DNA of 64,000 nt from Acidobacteriota bacterium (lineage in GTDB: Bacteria; Acidobacteriota; Terriglobia; Terriglobales; SCQP01): positions 78,623-142,622 of the forward strand of contig SCQP01000007.1 in assembly GCA_004299485.1 (NCBI GenBank), in the 5' to 3' direction. Positions 8,750 through 16,121 of the stretch are shown piece by piece. Made by a program: the position numbers and the translations under genes. Each line of letters opens with the position of its first letter. Position 1 is the stretch's first letter. Under the pieces are notes generated by a model. That model was not told where the DNA came from and ran no database searches. It saw only the letters and a list, made by a program, of their open reading frames with translations.

Positions 8750-8997
8750 CGCTCGTCCCGCTCGCGGCGCAACAGCGTCGCGGTACTCGGCTTGAGGATC
8801 TTATTCCCATAGATCTGGCGCAGGCGTCCCAGGATGTCGGGCATCTCGACCGCATCCGCCGTGGACTCTGGAGCCAGGCGCGCAATACGGCGGCCACGGC
8901 GGGTGATCGCCACGGTTTCGCCAGCGCGAAGCCAGCGCTCAATCGTCGGAAAGCGGTAGCGCAGGTCCCGAATGGAGGCTGTCTTCATGTGATCCAT
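8743..8997 (-). CDS. Antitoxin, Phd/YefM-like
   Basis: An 84-residue antitoxin partner for the downstream PIN toxin. The N-terminus (TASIRDLRYRFPTIERWLRAGETVAITRR split over residues 6-34) matches the Phd/YefM pattern of a short beta-strand and helices with the GE-x-V-x-IT-RG motif; the C-terminal acidic/hydrophobic half would wrap the toxin. Two in-frame ATGs (8997 and 8988) are possible starts. Both lie within a perfect inverted repeat (8987-9010), so the protein may repress its own operon there. Confidence 0.85.
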   Translation of the reverse strand: MDHMKTASIRDLRYRFPTIERWLRAGETVAITRRGRRIARLAPESTADAVEMPDILGRLRQIYGNKILKPSTATLLRRERDERW

Positions 8998-9010
8998 CGT
9001 AGCATCACAT
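8987..9010 (-). promoter_or_regulatory. Inverted-repeat operator candidate of the PIN/Phd operon
   Basis: ATGTGAT and ATCACAT form a perfect 7-bp inverted repeat separated by 10 nt, covering the possible antitoxin start codons. Position at the 5' end of a TA operon is what is expected of an autoregulatory operator. The half-site TGTGA resembles a CRP half-site, but the spacing (12 nt between TGTGA and TCACA rather than 6) does not fit CRP. Confidence 0.5.
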
Positions 9011-9040
9011 AGAGGATCAGCGGTTTGGTAGTCTGAGAGA

Positions 9041-10642
9041 TTGGCGGATCAAGCGACGCTCAACCCGGAGCAGGCGGTGAGCTACCCGGAGGGGTGGACG
9101 CGCTGGATGATCGCCATTGCCGTGATGGCCAGCGCGGTTATGGAGCTGGTCGACACCTCCGCGGTCAACGTCAGCATTCCCTACATGGCCGGCAACCTCT
9201 CGGCCAGCATTGACGAAGCGACCTGGGTGCTCACCTCCTACCTGGTCTCGAACGCCATCATGCTGCCGCTGACGGGCTGGCTGTCGGCGCGGTTTGGGCG
9301 CAAGCGTTTGCTGCTGACCGCGGTGACCGGATTCACCTGCGCCAGCATTCTCTGCGGCCTGGCGCCGTCGCTGCCGCTGTTGATTAGCTTCCGGGTGCTG
9401 CAAGGAGGCTTTGGCGGCTTGTTGCAGCCGATCACGCGCGCGATCTTATTGGAGTCATTTCCGCGCGAGGAGCGCGGGCACGCCATGGCCATGTGGGGCG
9501 TAGGCATCGTCGTGGCGCCCATCGTGGCGCCGCTACTGGGCGGCTGGCTGACGACGGATTACTCCTGGCGCTGGGTGTTTTTCATCAACGTACCGGTGAG
9601 CATCTTTGCCCTGACGATGGTCAACGCTTATGTCTTCGACCCGTCCTACCTGAAGCGCATCAAGCAAGGCGCCGATACCTGGGGCATTATTCTGCTCGCC
9701 TTTGGGATTGCTGCGCTGCAGGTCGTGCTCGACAAAGGCCAGGAAGCCGACTGGTTCAGCTCGCATCTGATCGTTGTGGGCGCGGTGATCGCCGCCGTGT
9801 GCCTGGTGGCGTTTGTGATCTGGGAGCTGCGCGCACCCAACCCCGTCGTCCATTTGCGGCTGCTCAAGTACCGTACGTTTGGCACCGCCTGCGCACTGTC
9901 GCTGATTCTGTTTTTTGTGCTCTACGGCAGCATCCTGCTGCTGCCGCTGTTCATGCAGGAAGTGCTGAACTTCCCGGCGGTGACCGCGGGCGTCTGGAAC
10001 ATGCCGCGCGGCATCGCCACCATGATCGGCATGCCGATCGTCGGAATTCTGATCGGCAAGCGCTGGGACATGCGCGGCATGCTGTTTTGCGGGTTGGTGG
10101 CGTCAGCGATTGGCGTGCTGATGTTCGGCCAATTGAATGGGCAGTCGGGCCCTTGGGGATTCTTCTGGCCGCAGATTGTGATGGGGGCGGGGCTGTCGCT
10201 GGTCTTTGTGCCCTTTGCCACTATCAGCGTGGACCCGATTCCGAATCCCGAGATGGGCTACGCCACCAGCATCACCGGGCTGACGCGGAATCTGGGTTCG
10301 AGCTTCGGGATTTCGGTGATGGCGACGGCCCTGTCGCGCGGGGAACAGGCGCACCATGCGCGCCTGGTCGCACACGTGAATTCCGCCAACCCGATCAGCT
10401 CGATGCTCCACAGCGCCATCGCCCAGGGGCTGCTGCGCGACGGATCCAGCATCGCGCAGGCGGCGCAGCAAGCCTGGGGCGTGCTGCAAGGCGAGGTTAT
10501 GCGGCAGGCGACGGTGCTCAGCTATCTCGACGCCTTCCGGGCGCTGGCCATCATCTTTTTCATCGCCTCGCCGCTGGTGTTTCTGATGAAGCAACCGAAG
10601 TTTGACAAAGGGGCAGGGGCCAGGGGCCAGGGGTCAGCGTAG
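9041..10642 (+). CDS. MFS drug exporter, DHA2 (EmrB/QacA) family
   Basis: A 533-residue 14-helix proton antiporter of the DHA2 family. Helix 1 carries MELVDTSAVNVSIPYMAGNL (family motif with Asp, Thr and Asn), followed by ATWVLTSYLVSNAIMLPLTG and the loop 2-3 motif GWLSARFGRKR. Motif C-like glycines lie in GVGIVVAPIVAPLLGGWL. The start is TTG at 9041, preceded by a weak GAGAGA; no upstream ATG fits. No HlyD/EmrA-type membrane fusion protein is adjacent, so the partner, if any, is elsewhere. The last codons (GAGARGQGSA) are encoded by a heptamer repeat that runs over the stop codon, so the C-terminal tail is probably dispensable. Confidence 0.9.
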   Translation: MADQATLNPEQAVSYPEGWTRWMIAIAVMASAVMELVDTSAVNVSIPYMAGNLSASIDEATWVLTSYLVSNAIMLPLTGWLSARFGRKRLLLTAVTGFTCASILCGLAPSLPLLISFRVLQGGFGGLLQPITRAILLESFPREERGHAMAMWGVGIVVAPIVAPLLGGWLTTDYSWRWVFFINVPVSIFALTMVNAYVFDPSYLKRIKQGADTWGIILLAFGIAALQVVLDKGQEADWFSSHLIVVGAVIAAVCLVAFVIWELRAPNPVVHLRLLKYRTFGTACALSLILFFVLYGSILLLPLFMQEVLNFPAVTAGVWNMPRGIATMIGMPIVGILIGKRWDMRGMLFCGLVASAIGVLMFGQLNGQSGPWGFFWPQIVMGAGLSLVFVPFATISVDPIPNPEMGYATSITGLTRNLGSSFGISVMATALSRGEQAHHARLVAHVNSANPISSMLHSAIAQGLLRDGSSIAQAAQQAWGVLQGEVMRQATVLSYLDAFRALAIIFFIASPLVFLMKQPKFDKGAGARGQGSA

Positions 10643-10672
10643 CGGCGACAGTCAGCAAGTCAGCGAATCAGC
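10610..10672 (+). repeat. Heptamer and octamer repeats spanning a stop codon
   Basis: Four consecutive 7-mers (GGGGCAG, GGGCCAG, GGGCCAG, GGGTCAG; 10610-10637) end the coding sequence of the MFS gene just before its TAG. After the stop, octamers ending in TCAG (CAAGTCAG, CGAATCAG; about 10648-10672) resemble those at 2585-2610. A similar seven-base array is at 55491-55525. Role unknown; they sit at gene ends and may be slippage-prone simple repeats. Confidence 0.6.
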
Positions 10673-10689
10673 TTGGGATGGCGCTGCGG

Positions 10690-11118
10690 CTACTTCGCGG
10701 GGATAGTAAAGGGCTTGCCCTTTTCGCCGACCTGGAAGACGAGCACTTCGGCGGGTTCGGTGGCGCTGAGGTTGCGCATCATGCGATGCACATGCATGGG
10801 CGGTTCGTAGAAGTAATCGCCGGCGCGGTAGGTTTTGGGCTGGCCGGGATCGACCTGGTTCTCGATTGAACCCTTCAGGATGTAGGCGAACACTGGGCCG
10901 GTATGCTCGTGCGGATGGCCGTGCTCGCCGGGAGCGAGCGTCAGAATGATGACGCTGGCCTCGGCGTTGGGCATGGGCGCCAGCGGCTCACGCATGAGGG
11001 TGCGCACGGGGGTGTGTTTCCCGGATTGCGCGGCCGCAAGCGCCGGCAGAGCCAGGGGGAGCGTGAGCAGGCCGGCGGCGGCCGAGAGCAGCGCGGTGTT
11101 GGCTTCGCGTCGTGTCAT
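10690..11118 (-). CDS. Secreted cupin-domain protein
   Basis: A 142-residue single-domain cupin. It begins with a signal peptide (MTRREANTALLSAAAGLLTL, cut near LPALAAAQ). The metal-binding motif 1 is PGEHGHPHEHTGPVFAYILKG split over residues 66-86 (three His and a Glu-like position), and motif 2 is PPMHVHRMMRNLS (about 114). Substrate unknown; such small periplasmic cupins may isomerise, oxidise or simply bind small molecules. The ATG at 11118 is chosen over an upstream in-frame ATG because AGGAGGAC lies 8 nt before it and because it overlaps the stop of the DUF3179 gene by 4 nt. It is the last gene of a three-gene operon. Confidence 0.85.
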   Translation of the reverse strand: MTRREANTALLSAAAGLLTLPLALPALAAAQSGKHTPVRTLMREPLAPMPNAEASVIILTLAPGEHGHPHEHTGPVFAYILKGSIENQVDPGQPKTYRAGDYFYEPPMHVHRMMRNLSATEPAEVLVFQVGEKGKPFTIPAK

Positions 11119-12128
11119 TGGGGTGAGTCCTCCTTGTAAAGCTTGGTGCCGGGATGGAATTCCGACCATGCAAACCAGAATTCTGGTTCCAGAATGAGCG
11201 AGCGCAGGCGCGCGCCGCGCAGGCGGCCAGAGAGGCAAACGCCATAGGCGTTCCAGAGGGAGTGCGTTTCCCGGTCGCGCAGGCGCGACGCGCCGGGGTT
11301 GGCAGCCTGGAAATGCAAATGGCGGCCGCGAGCTTCGGCGATGAAGGCGGTGGTGGTGTCGGAGGCGGGCTGATGCACCAACAGCACCGGCACACTGCCG
11401 AGCTGATCGTTGACGACCGGCGTTTTATTGAGCGCGGCCACGGCATAGGCTTTGACGACGCCACCCGCCTCAAGGCCCACAATCGTAGCGCGCGGCGGCA
11501 AGCGGTCATCATGGCCGAACGCGCCCTTGGGCGCACCGCCGCCGGCATTGACGATGCCCTGATCCAGAATCTGGTTCATGCGCCCGAGGCGGGCGGCGTA
11601 GCCGGGCAAAGGCTGGAGCACCTGTGTCTGCGGATGCTTGCGGCGCCATTCGCTCCACTTCGTGAGCTGGAACGGATACAGCTCGAGGTGCGTGCCCTTC
11701 AACGGCCCACTGATGGCGCTTGCGGTGGACTGCAGCCAGCGGCTACCGGTCTGGCGGTCGCGAAAGACTTCATTACCGCCATCGGCACCGGCGGTATCGA
11801 ACTGCAGCACGCGACCTTTTACAGCGGCCCTGAACACGAGGGCCGTATTGCAGTAGCTTCACCAGGTGACGGTGATCGGTCCATCGGGCATCTGGTCTTC
11901 GACGATGCCGTGCTGCGCCACAATCGCGGCTGGATAGGCGCGCGAAACGCCATCCTCGCTAACGCCAATGAGCAGATTCGAGGGTGCGAGAAAGCTGGCC
12001 TGCGCCGCAGCGACAAAATGGGGATGGTCGATGGGACGGTAGGGCAAAGGCTGCTGCGCCGGCAACACGCCAACGGTCGCGAACCCCACGGCGATGAGGA
12101 ACAGCAACCTCATGGGGCCATTATGCAC
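11115..12128 (-). CDS. DUF3179 family protein, probable selenoprotein (in-frame TGA = Sec)
   Basis: Two open stretches (12128-11862 and 11858-11115) are in the same frame and separated only by TGA at 11859-11861. The first ends DGPITVTW and the second continues SYCNTALVFRAAVKGR, giving TVTW-U-SYC-NTALVF. DUF3179 proteins normally read VTW/Y-C-xx-C-N/G-T-A here, so the TGA replaces the first Cys of the CxxC. Downstream motifs (EVFRDRQTGSRWLQS, ISGPLKGTHLELYPF) are intact, and a second DUF3179-like half follows (VVKAYAVAALNKTPVVND). Total length is 337 residues with Sec at 90, counted from the GTG at 12128; ATG at 12113 begins the signal peptide MRLLFLIAVGFATVG and may be the true start. It lies 4 nt after the upstream gene and overlaps the cupin gene by 4 nt. 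Alternative: a nonsense mutation. A redox or periplasmic role is inferred. Confidence 0.82.
11825..11845 (-). promoter_or_regulatory. Bacterial SECIS-like hairpin
   Basis: Immediately 3' of the in-frame TGA, in the mRNA sense, there are 13 nt, then CGGCCCU, a 7-nt loop CGUGUUC, then AGGGCCG: a perfect 7-bp stem. The loop begins 20 nt after the UGA and has G as its second base, matching the described bacterial SECIS consensus (loop 16-37 nt from UGA, G in the first two loop bases). Lower pairing (UAC with GUA) could extend the stem. The hairpin lies inside the coding sequence, as is normal in bacteria. Confidence 0.7.
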
Positions 12129-12132
12129 CCCG

Positions 12133-13224
12133 CTACTGATAAACGATATAGATCGGGCGCGGCGAGAGCGCCAGAATTTCTGCCGGCGTCATCAGGTGAT
12201 GGCCCCACTTCATGTCGTTGTGGTAGAAGAGCTTGAAGCCTGTGAACTGAACCGGCTGGTGCTCGATGAAATCGCGATAAGCGGCCTTCTTGTCACTGGG
12301 TGAGCCGAACCCATCCATATCCATCACGACCTCGACTTGCGGTCGCGGCTTGATGGCGCGGTAGTCGGTGACCATCGCCTGGGTGAAGCGGTGGACGACG
12401 AGAACTTTCGGCGGCAGGTGATTCTGCTCGACGATATTGGCCAGCCAGCGAACGGCAAAATCAATGTCGGAACCGCTGAGCGTGCCGCGCCACACGCCAG
12501 GGCGATGGCCATGCACCAGTGCGAATTCCGGGTCAATCGCCAGCTCGACGTTGGGCAACTTCATGTAGGGTTCAAGGCGCGGCAACTCCTGCTGCAGGCT
12601 GCTCCAGCCAGGTTGCACATCGAGGAACACCAGGCCATGCGCCTGATCGGCCATGTGAATGGCTTTCTCGATCTGCGCGGCGGGCATGCGCAGGCGGTAG
12701 TCGCCATCCGGGCCGCGGGATGCCTGCGCTGACACGGCAATGTAGTCCAGCGCAGGAATCACGGGCGTCGCGGGATCAGCCTCCGTCCAGGCGTTGACCA
12801 CGGTTTGCAGTTTGGTGAGAACATCGGCCGGCGGGTACTGGCCGAGAATGCCCATCTGCGTGGAGTAGAAATTGCCGTAATAGGCGACGATGCGGTGAAA
12901 GGGCAGCAGCGCACCCGCATCGGGATAAGCGGCATGCACGGGCCACAACGGCTTGGGACACGGCCGCAAAGGCGCCACCTTCTTCCGGTGCGGCTTGTGT
13001 TTGGAGGGCGCGCCGATCGGCTCAGCAGGGGGATCGACCGGGGTGGCAACCGCTCCCGGCGGCAGGCAATGGGTCTGCGGACGCCGATTCGCCAGCGCCA
13101 GCATTTTCGCGTTGTAAGCCGCTTCGTTGACCGTCGGCACGGGGGCAGATGGCGCTTGCCCGGCGGCACCGATGGCCACGACAGCTAGAACCAAGAACGA
13201 AACAAAAATCTTAATGCCCTTCAC
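12133..13224 (-). CDS. Secreted protein of unknown function
   Basis: A 363-residue protein not assigned to a named family. It has a Sec signal (IFVSFLVLAVVAIGAAG), a Pro/Lys/Arg-rich linker to about residue 95, and then a domain starting FHRIVAYYGNFYSTQMGILG. Strands such as PVIPALDYIAVSAQ, GLVFLDVQPGW, VELAIDPEFAL, KVLVVHRFTQAM and VEVVMDMDGFG are spaced by helices, which looks like a TIM-barrel arrangement with acidic residues at strand ends, as in glycoside hydrolases; this is inference. The start is GTG, with no clear Shine-Dalgarno sequence. It is the first gene of the operon with the DUF3179 selenoprotein candidate and the cupin. Confidence 0.75.
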   Translation of the reverse strand: MKGIKIFVSFLVLAVVAIGAAGQAPSAPVPTVNEAAYNAKMLALANRRPQTHCLPPGAVATPVDPPAEPIGAPSKHKPHRKKVAPLRPCPKPLWPVHAAYPDAGALLPFHRIVAYYGNFYSTQMGILGQYPPADVLTKLQTVVNAWTEADPATPVIPALDYIAVSAQASRGPDGDYRLRMPAAQIEKAIHMADQAHGLVFLDVQPGWSSLQQELPRLEPYMKLPNVELAIDPEFALVHGHRPGVWRGTLSGSDIDFAVRWLANIVEQNHLPPKVLVVHRFTQAMVTDYRAIKPRPQVEVVMDMDGFGSPSDKKAAYRDFIEHQPVQFTGFKLFYHNDMKWGHHLMTPAEILALSPRPIYIVYQ

Positions 13225-13282
13225 ATAATCAGTTTAAACGGCTGCTCTGCTGCTGGGCAGTAGCAGGTGAGGCGCGGTGCCG

Positions 13283-13392
13283 GTGGCTCGCCACTTTTTG
13301 CCCTGGTCGCTCCCGTTGGTCGCTTGGAGTGCGGGCTTCGATTCCCGGCAGGGTCCGCCCGCTGGCGCTCAGGGATCCTCCGAGCTGCCGCC
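13283..13392 (+). repeat. Left arm of a 110-bp inverted repeat
   Basis: This segment is the reverse complement of 16012-16121 with four mismatches in 110 bases by direct comparison. It starts GTGGCTCGCCACTTTTTGCC and ends GCTGCCGCC. It lies in the gap upstream of the ADOP-like permease, ending 53 nt before its start. A diverged copy of its end occurs at 7123-7179. No transposase is nearby. Confidence 0.85.
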
Positions 13393-13445
13393 GAAGGATT
13401 TTTTTGAGAAACCTTTTCCGTGCGGGCCGGTATATAGGGATAGCC

Positions 13446-16001
13446 ATGTTGCCGGATCTCCGCCATGCCCTGCGGCAGTTGCGCAAAGCGCCACTGTTTA
13501 CCATTACCGCCGTCGTGACGCTGATGCTGGGCATCGGGGCGACCACCGCGATCTTCACGCTCGTCCAGGGGATCCTGCTGCGCAAGCTGCCGGTCGCCAG
13601 CCCCAACCAGCTCTATCGGGTGGGCGACACCGGCGACTGCTGCGTGAACGGCGGCTTTGTCGGCAACAACGGCGACTTCGACATTTTTTCCTATGCGCTC
13701 TATAAGCGTCTGGAGGCGGCTTCCAAGCCCGAGTTCACCTCGCTCGCAGCGGTGTTTGCCGGCCAGGGGCGCTGGCCGGTGCGGCGGGGCGCGAACTTTG
13801 CGGCTTCGCTGAGCGGGCAATTGGTCTCGGGGAACTTTTTCCCCACACTGGGGATCAACGCCTTCGCCGGACGGTTGCTGACGCCTGCCGATGATCAGCC
13901 GGGAGCCGCACCGGTTGCCGTGCTCAGCTACGCCGCCTGGCAGAACGAGTTTGGCGGTGACCGGCACATCGTCGGCTCGACCATCTCGATCAAGGCCCAT
14001 CCGTTTACCGTGGTGGGCGTTGCGCCACCAGGCTTCTACGGCGCACGCATGAGCGCTGCGCCGCCGGCGGTGTGGCTGCCGCTGCAGGCGCAGCCGGTCA
14101 TCTGGGGCCAAACCGACCCGGCGACCACGCTGCTGAACCTGCCCAGCGCCAACTGGCTGTATCCCATCGGGCGGGTGCGGCCGGGAACCAATATCAAGGC
14201 CGTCCAAGCCAAGCTCTCGGCTGCGCTGCGCCACTGGCTGGCGGCACAGCCGTCGTACACGGCCAATGGCGGCGCGTCCATCATTCCCAAGCAACATGTG
14301 GTAGTCGTGCCCGCGGCCGGCGGGGTGCAGAACCTGCAGCAGGAGTCCGGCGCAGGTCTGAAGCTACTGTTGGCGCTGGTGGGGGTGCTGCTGCTCATTG
14401 CCTGCGCCAACGTCGCCAACATGATGCTGGCGCGCGCGACCACGCGGCGGGGCGAAATCGCGCTGCGCATGGCGCTGGGCGAGAGCCGGGCGCGGCTGCT
14501 GCGGCGCATGTTGACGGAAAGCGTACTGCTCGCCTGCATGGGCGGGCTGGCCGGTCTGGCGCTGGCCTACGGCGGCGCGCGCCTGATTCTGGCGCTGGCC
14601 TTTCCGGAGGCGGTGAACTCGGCAATCGCTACCGCACCCTCCTGGCCGGTGCTGGCCTTTGCCTTTGGCGTATCGCTGTTCACCGGCATTCTGTTCGGAC
14701 TGGCGCCCGCCTGGGCCGCCAGCCACGCGCAGCCGGCCGAGGCGCTGCGGGGCGCCAACCGCTCGACCCGCGACCGCTCATCGCTGTCGCAATACGCGCT
14801 GGTGATTTTCCAGGTCGCGCTCTCGCTGGTGCTGTTGGTGGGAGCGCTGATCACGGCACGCTCGCTGGCCAACGTGGAGAACCAGAACTTCGGCCTGACC
14901 ACGGCGCAGCGCTGGGTGGTGCATTGGGATGAAGCCGGCGCCGGCTACACTCCCGTGACGGCGCAGGTGCTCAACCGGCGGCTGACGGACGCGTTTGCGG
15001 CGCTGCCGGGCGTGGCGCACGTCGGCCTCGGAATGTACAGCCCGCTCGAGGATGATAACTGGGGCGAATGCGTCATTCAGGAAGGCCATCCTGCGCCCGG
15101 TCCGCACGACCGTTGCGGCTCGAGCTGGGACCGGGTAAGTCCCGGCTTTCTCGCCTCGGTAGGCGTACCGATTCTCCAGGGGCGTGATTTCACGGCGCAG
15201 GACACGGCATCCTCGCCCGAAGTCGCCCTGGTGAATCAGGCGTTCGCCAAGCAGTTCTTTCCGCATCAGGACGCCGTCGGACAGCACTTCGGCATTGATT
15301 ACCCGCAATACTCGGGCAGCTTCACCATCGTCGGCGTCTTCCGCGACTTCAAGCTCAACAACCCCCGCCGGCCGGTCCGGCCGCTGTTCCTGCGGCCCAT
15401 GACACAGTATTACAGCGGCTATACCCAGCCCGGCATGAAGGCCACCGAAGACGGCTCGATGTTCATGGGAGCCATGGTAGTGGACTTCAGCCATCCGCCC
15501 GCGGCGGCACCGGCGCTGTTGCGGCGCACGCTCAGTGACATCGACCCGAACCTGATCGTATCCGACCTGCGCACGTTTCAAAGCCAGGTCGCGGGCAATT
15601 TCAACCAGGACCGGCTGCTGGCCACGCTCGCCAGTTTGTTCGGCGTGCTGGCGCTGATTCTGGCGGTGATCGGCCTCTATGGCGTCACCGCCTATCTGGT
15701 GGCGCGGCGGACCAATGAGATTGGCGTGCGCATGGCGCTGGGCGCTTCGCGCGTGCGGATTGTGCGCATGGTGCTGCGCGGGGTCGGCGTGCAGGCGGCG
15801 ATCGGCATTGGCGTTGGCATTCCGGCGGCGATATTGACCGCGCGCCTGATGGCCAGCCAGATGTATGGCGTGGGGGCGTATGACCCGCGCGCGCTGGCGG
15901 CCGGCGCCATCGTGCTGGTGATCTGCGCGCTGGCGGCAGGACTGATTCCCGCGCGCCGCGCCGCAAGAATTGATCCGATCCGAACGCTCAAAGCTGAATG
16001 A
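13446..16001 (+). CDS. ADOP-like ABC transporter permease (MacB/FtsX type)
   Basis: An 851-residue permease made of two MacB_PCD-FtsX units, the arrangement called acidobacterial duplicated orphan permease. It starts MLPDLRHALRQLRKAPLFTI, the usual ADOP opening, with the first helix TITAVVTLMLGIGATTAIF. A first FtsX block (about residues 305-415: LLLALVGVLLLIACANVANMM, then RRGEIALRMALGESRARLL) is followed by a second periplasmic domain and a final FtsX block (about 715-851: LILAVIGLYGVTAYLVARRT, then NEIGVRMALGASRVRIV). No ATPase gene is adjacent. The ATG at 13446 is preferred because upstream codons fall in repeat DNA. Substrate unknown. A 110-bp inverted repeat frames the gene. Confidence 0.9.
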   Translation: MLPDLRHALRQLRKAPLFTITAVVTLMLGIGATTAIFTLVQGILLRKLPVASPNQLYRVGDTGDCCVNGGFVGNNGDFDIFSYALYKRLEAASKPEFTSLAAVFAGQGRWPVRRGANFAASLSGQLVSGNFFPTLGINAFAGRLLTPADDQPGAAPVAVLSYAAWQNEFGGDRHIVGSTISIKAHPFTVVGVAPPGFYGARMSAAPPAVWLPLQAQPVIWGQTDPATTLLNLPSANWLYPIGRVRPGTNIKAVQAKLSAALRHWLAAQPSYTANGGASIIPKQHVVVVPAAGGVQNLQQESGAGLKLLLALVGVLLLIACANVANMMLARATTRRGEIALRMALGESRARLLRRMLTESVLLACMGGLAGLALAYGGARLILALAFPEAVNSAIATAPSWPVLAFAFGVSLFTGILFGLAPAWAASHAQPAEALRGANRSTRDRSSLSQYALVIFQVALSLVLLVGALITARSLANVENQNFGLTTAQRWVVHWDEAGAGYTPVTAQVLNRRLTDAFAALPGVAHVGLGMYSPLEDDNWGECVIQEGHPAPGPHDRCGSSWDRVSPGFLASVGVPILQGRDFTAQDTASSPEVALVNQAFAKQFFPHQDAVGQHFGIDYPQYSGSFTIVGVFRDFKLNNPRRPVRPLFLRPMTQYYSGYTQPGMKATEDGSMFMGAMVVDFSHPPAAAPALLRRTLSDIDPNLIVSDLRTFQSQVAGNFNQDRLLATLASLFGVLALILAVIGLYGVTAYLVARRTNEIGVRMALGASRVRIVRMVLRGVGVQAAIGIGVGIPAAILTARLMASQMYGVGAYDPRALAAGAIVLVICALAAGLIPARRAARIDPIRTLKAE

Positions 16002-16011
16002 GCGATTCGCT

Positions 16012-16121
16012 GGCGGCAGCTTGGAGGAGCCATGAGCGCCAGCGGGCGGACCCTGCCGGGAATCGAAGCCCGCACTCCAAGCGACCATCGGGAGCGACCA
16101 GGGCAAAAAGTGGCGAGCCAC
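16012..16121 (-). repeat. Right arm of a 110-bp inverted repeat
   Basis: Partner of 13283-13392 in inverted orientation (106 of 110 matches). It begins 10 nt after the permease stop codon and ends exactly where the stop codon of the M14 peptidase gene begins (16122-16124), so it fills the whole gap between these two convergent genes. Folding of this segment in RNA could act as a terminator for either gene. Confidence 0.85.

Noticed and set aside
8987..9010. CRP-binding site
   Set aside because: Half-sites TGTGA/TCACA are 12 nt apart rather than the 6 nt of CRP sites; a TA operator is more likely.
11859..11861. TGA as a frameshift or ordinary gene end
   Set aside because: Both sides are in the same frame, so no frameshift is involved. 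A nonsense mutation remains possible but fits less well, because the codon falls exactly on the family Cys and a SECIS-like hairpin follows.
13340..13365. tRNA fragment in the 110-bp repeat (GCTTCGATTCCCGGC)
   Set aside because: It resembles a T-arm, but the stem does not pair correctly and no other tRNA part is present.
13329..13445. N-terminal extension of the permease through the inverted repeat
   Set aside because: The extra 39 residues come from repeat DNA; related permeases start at MLPDLRHAL.
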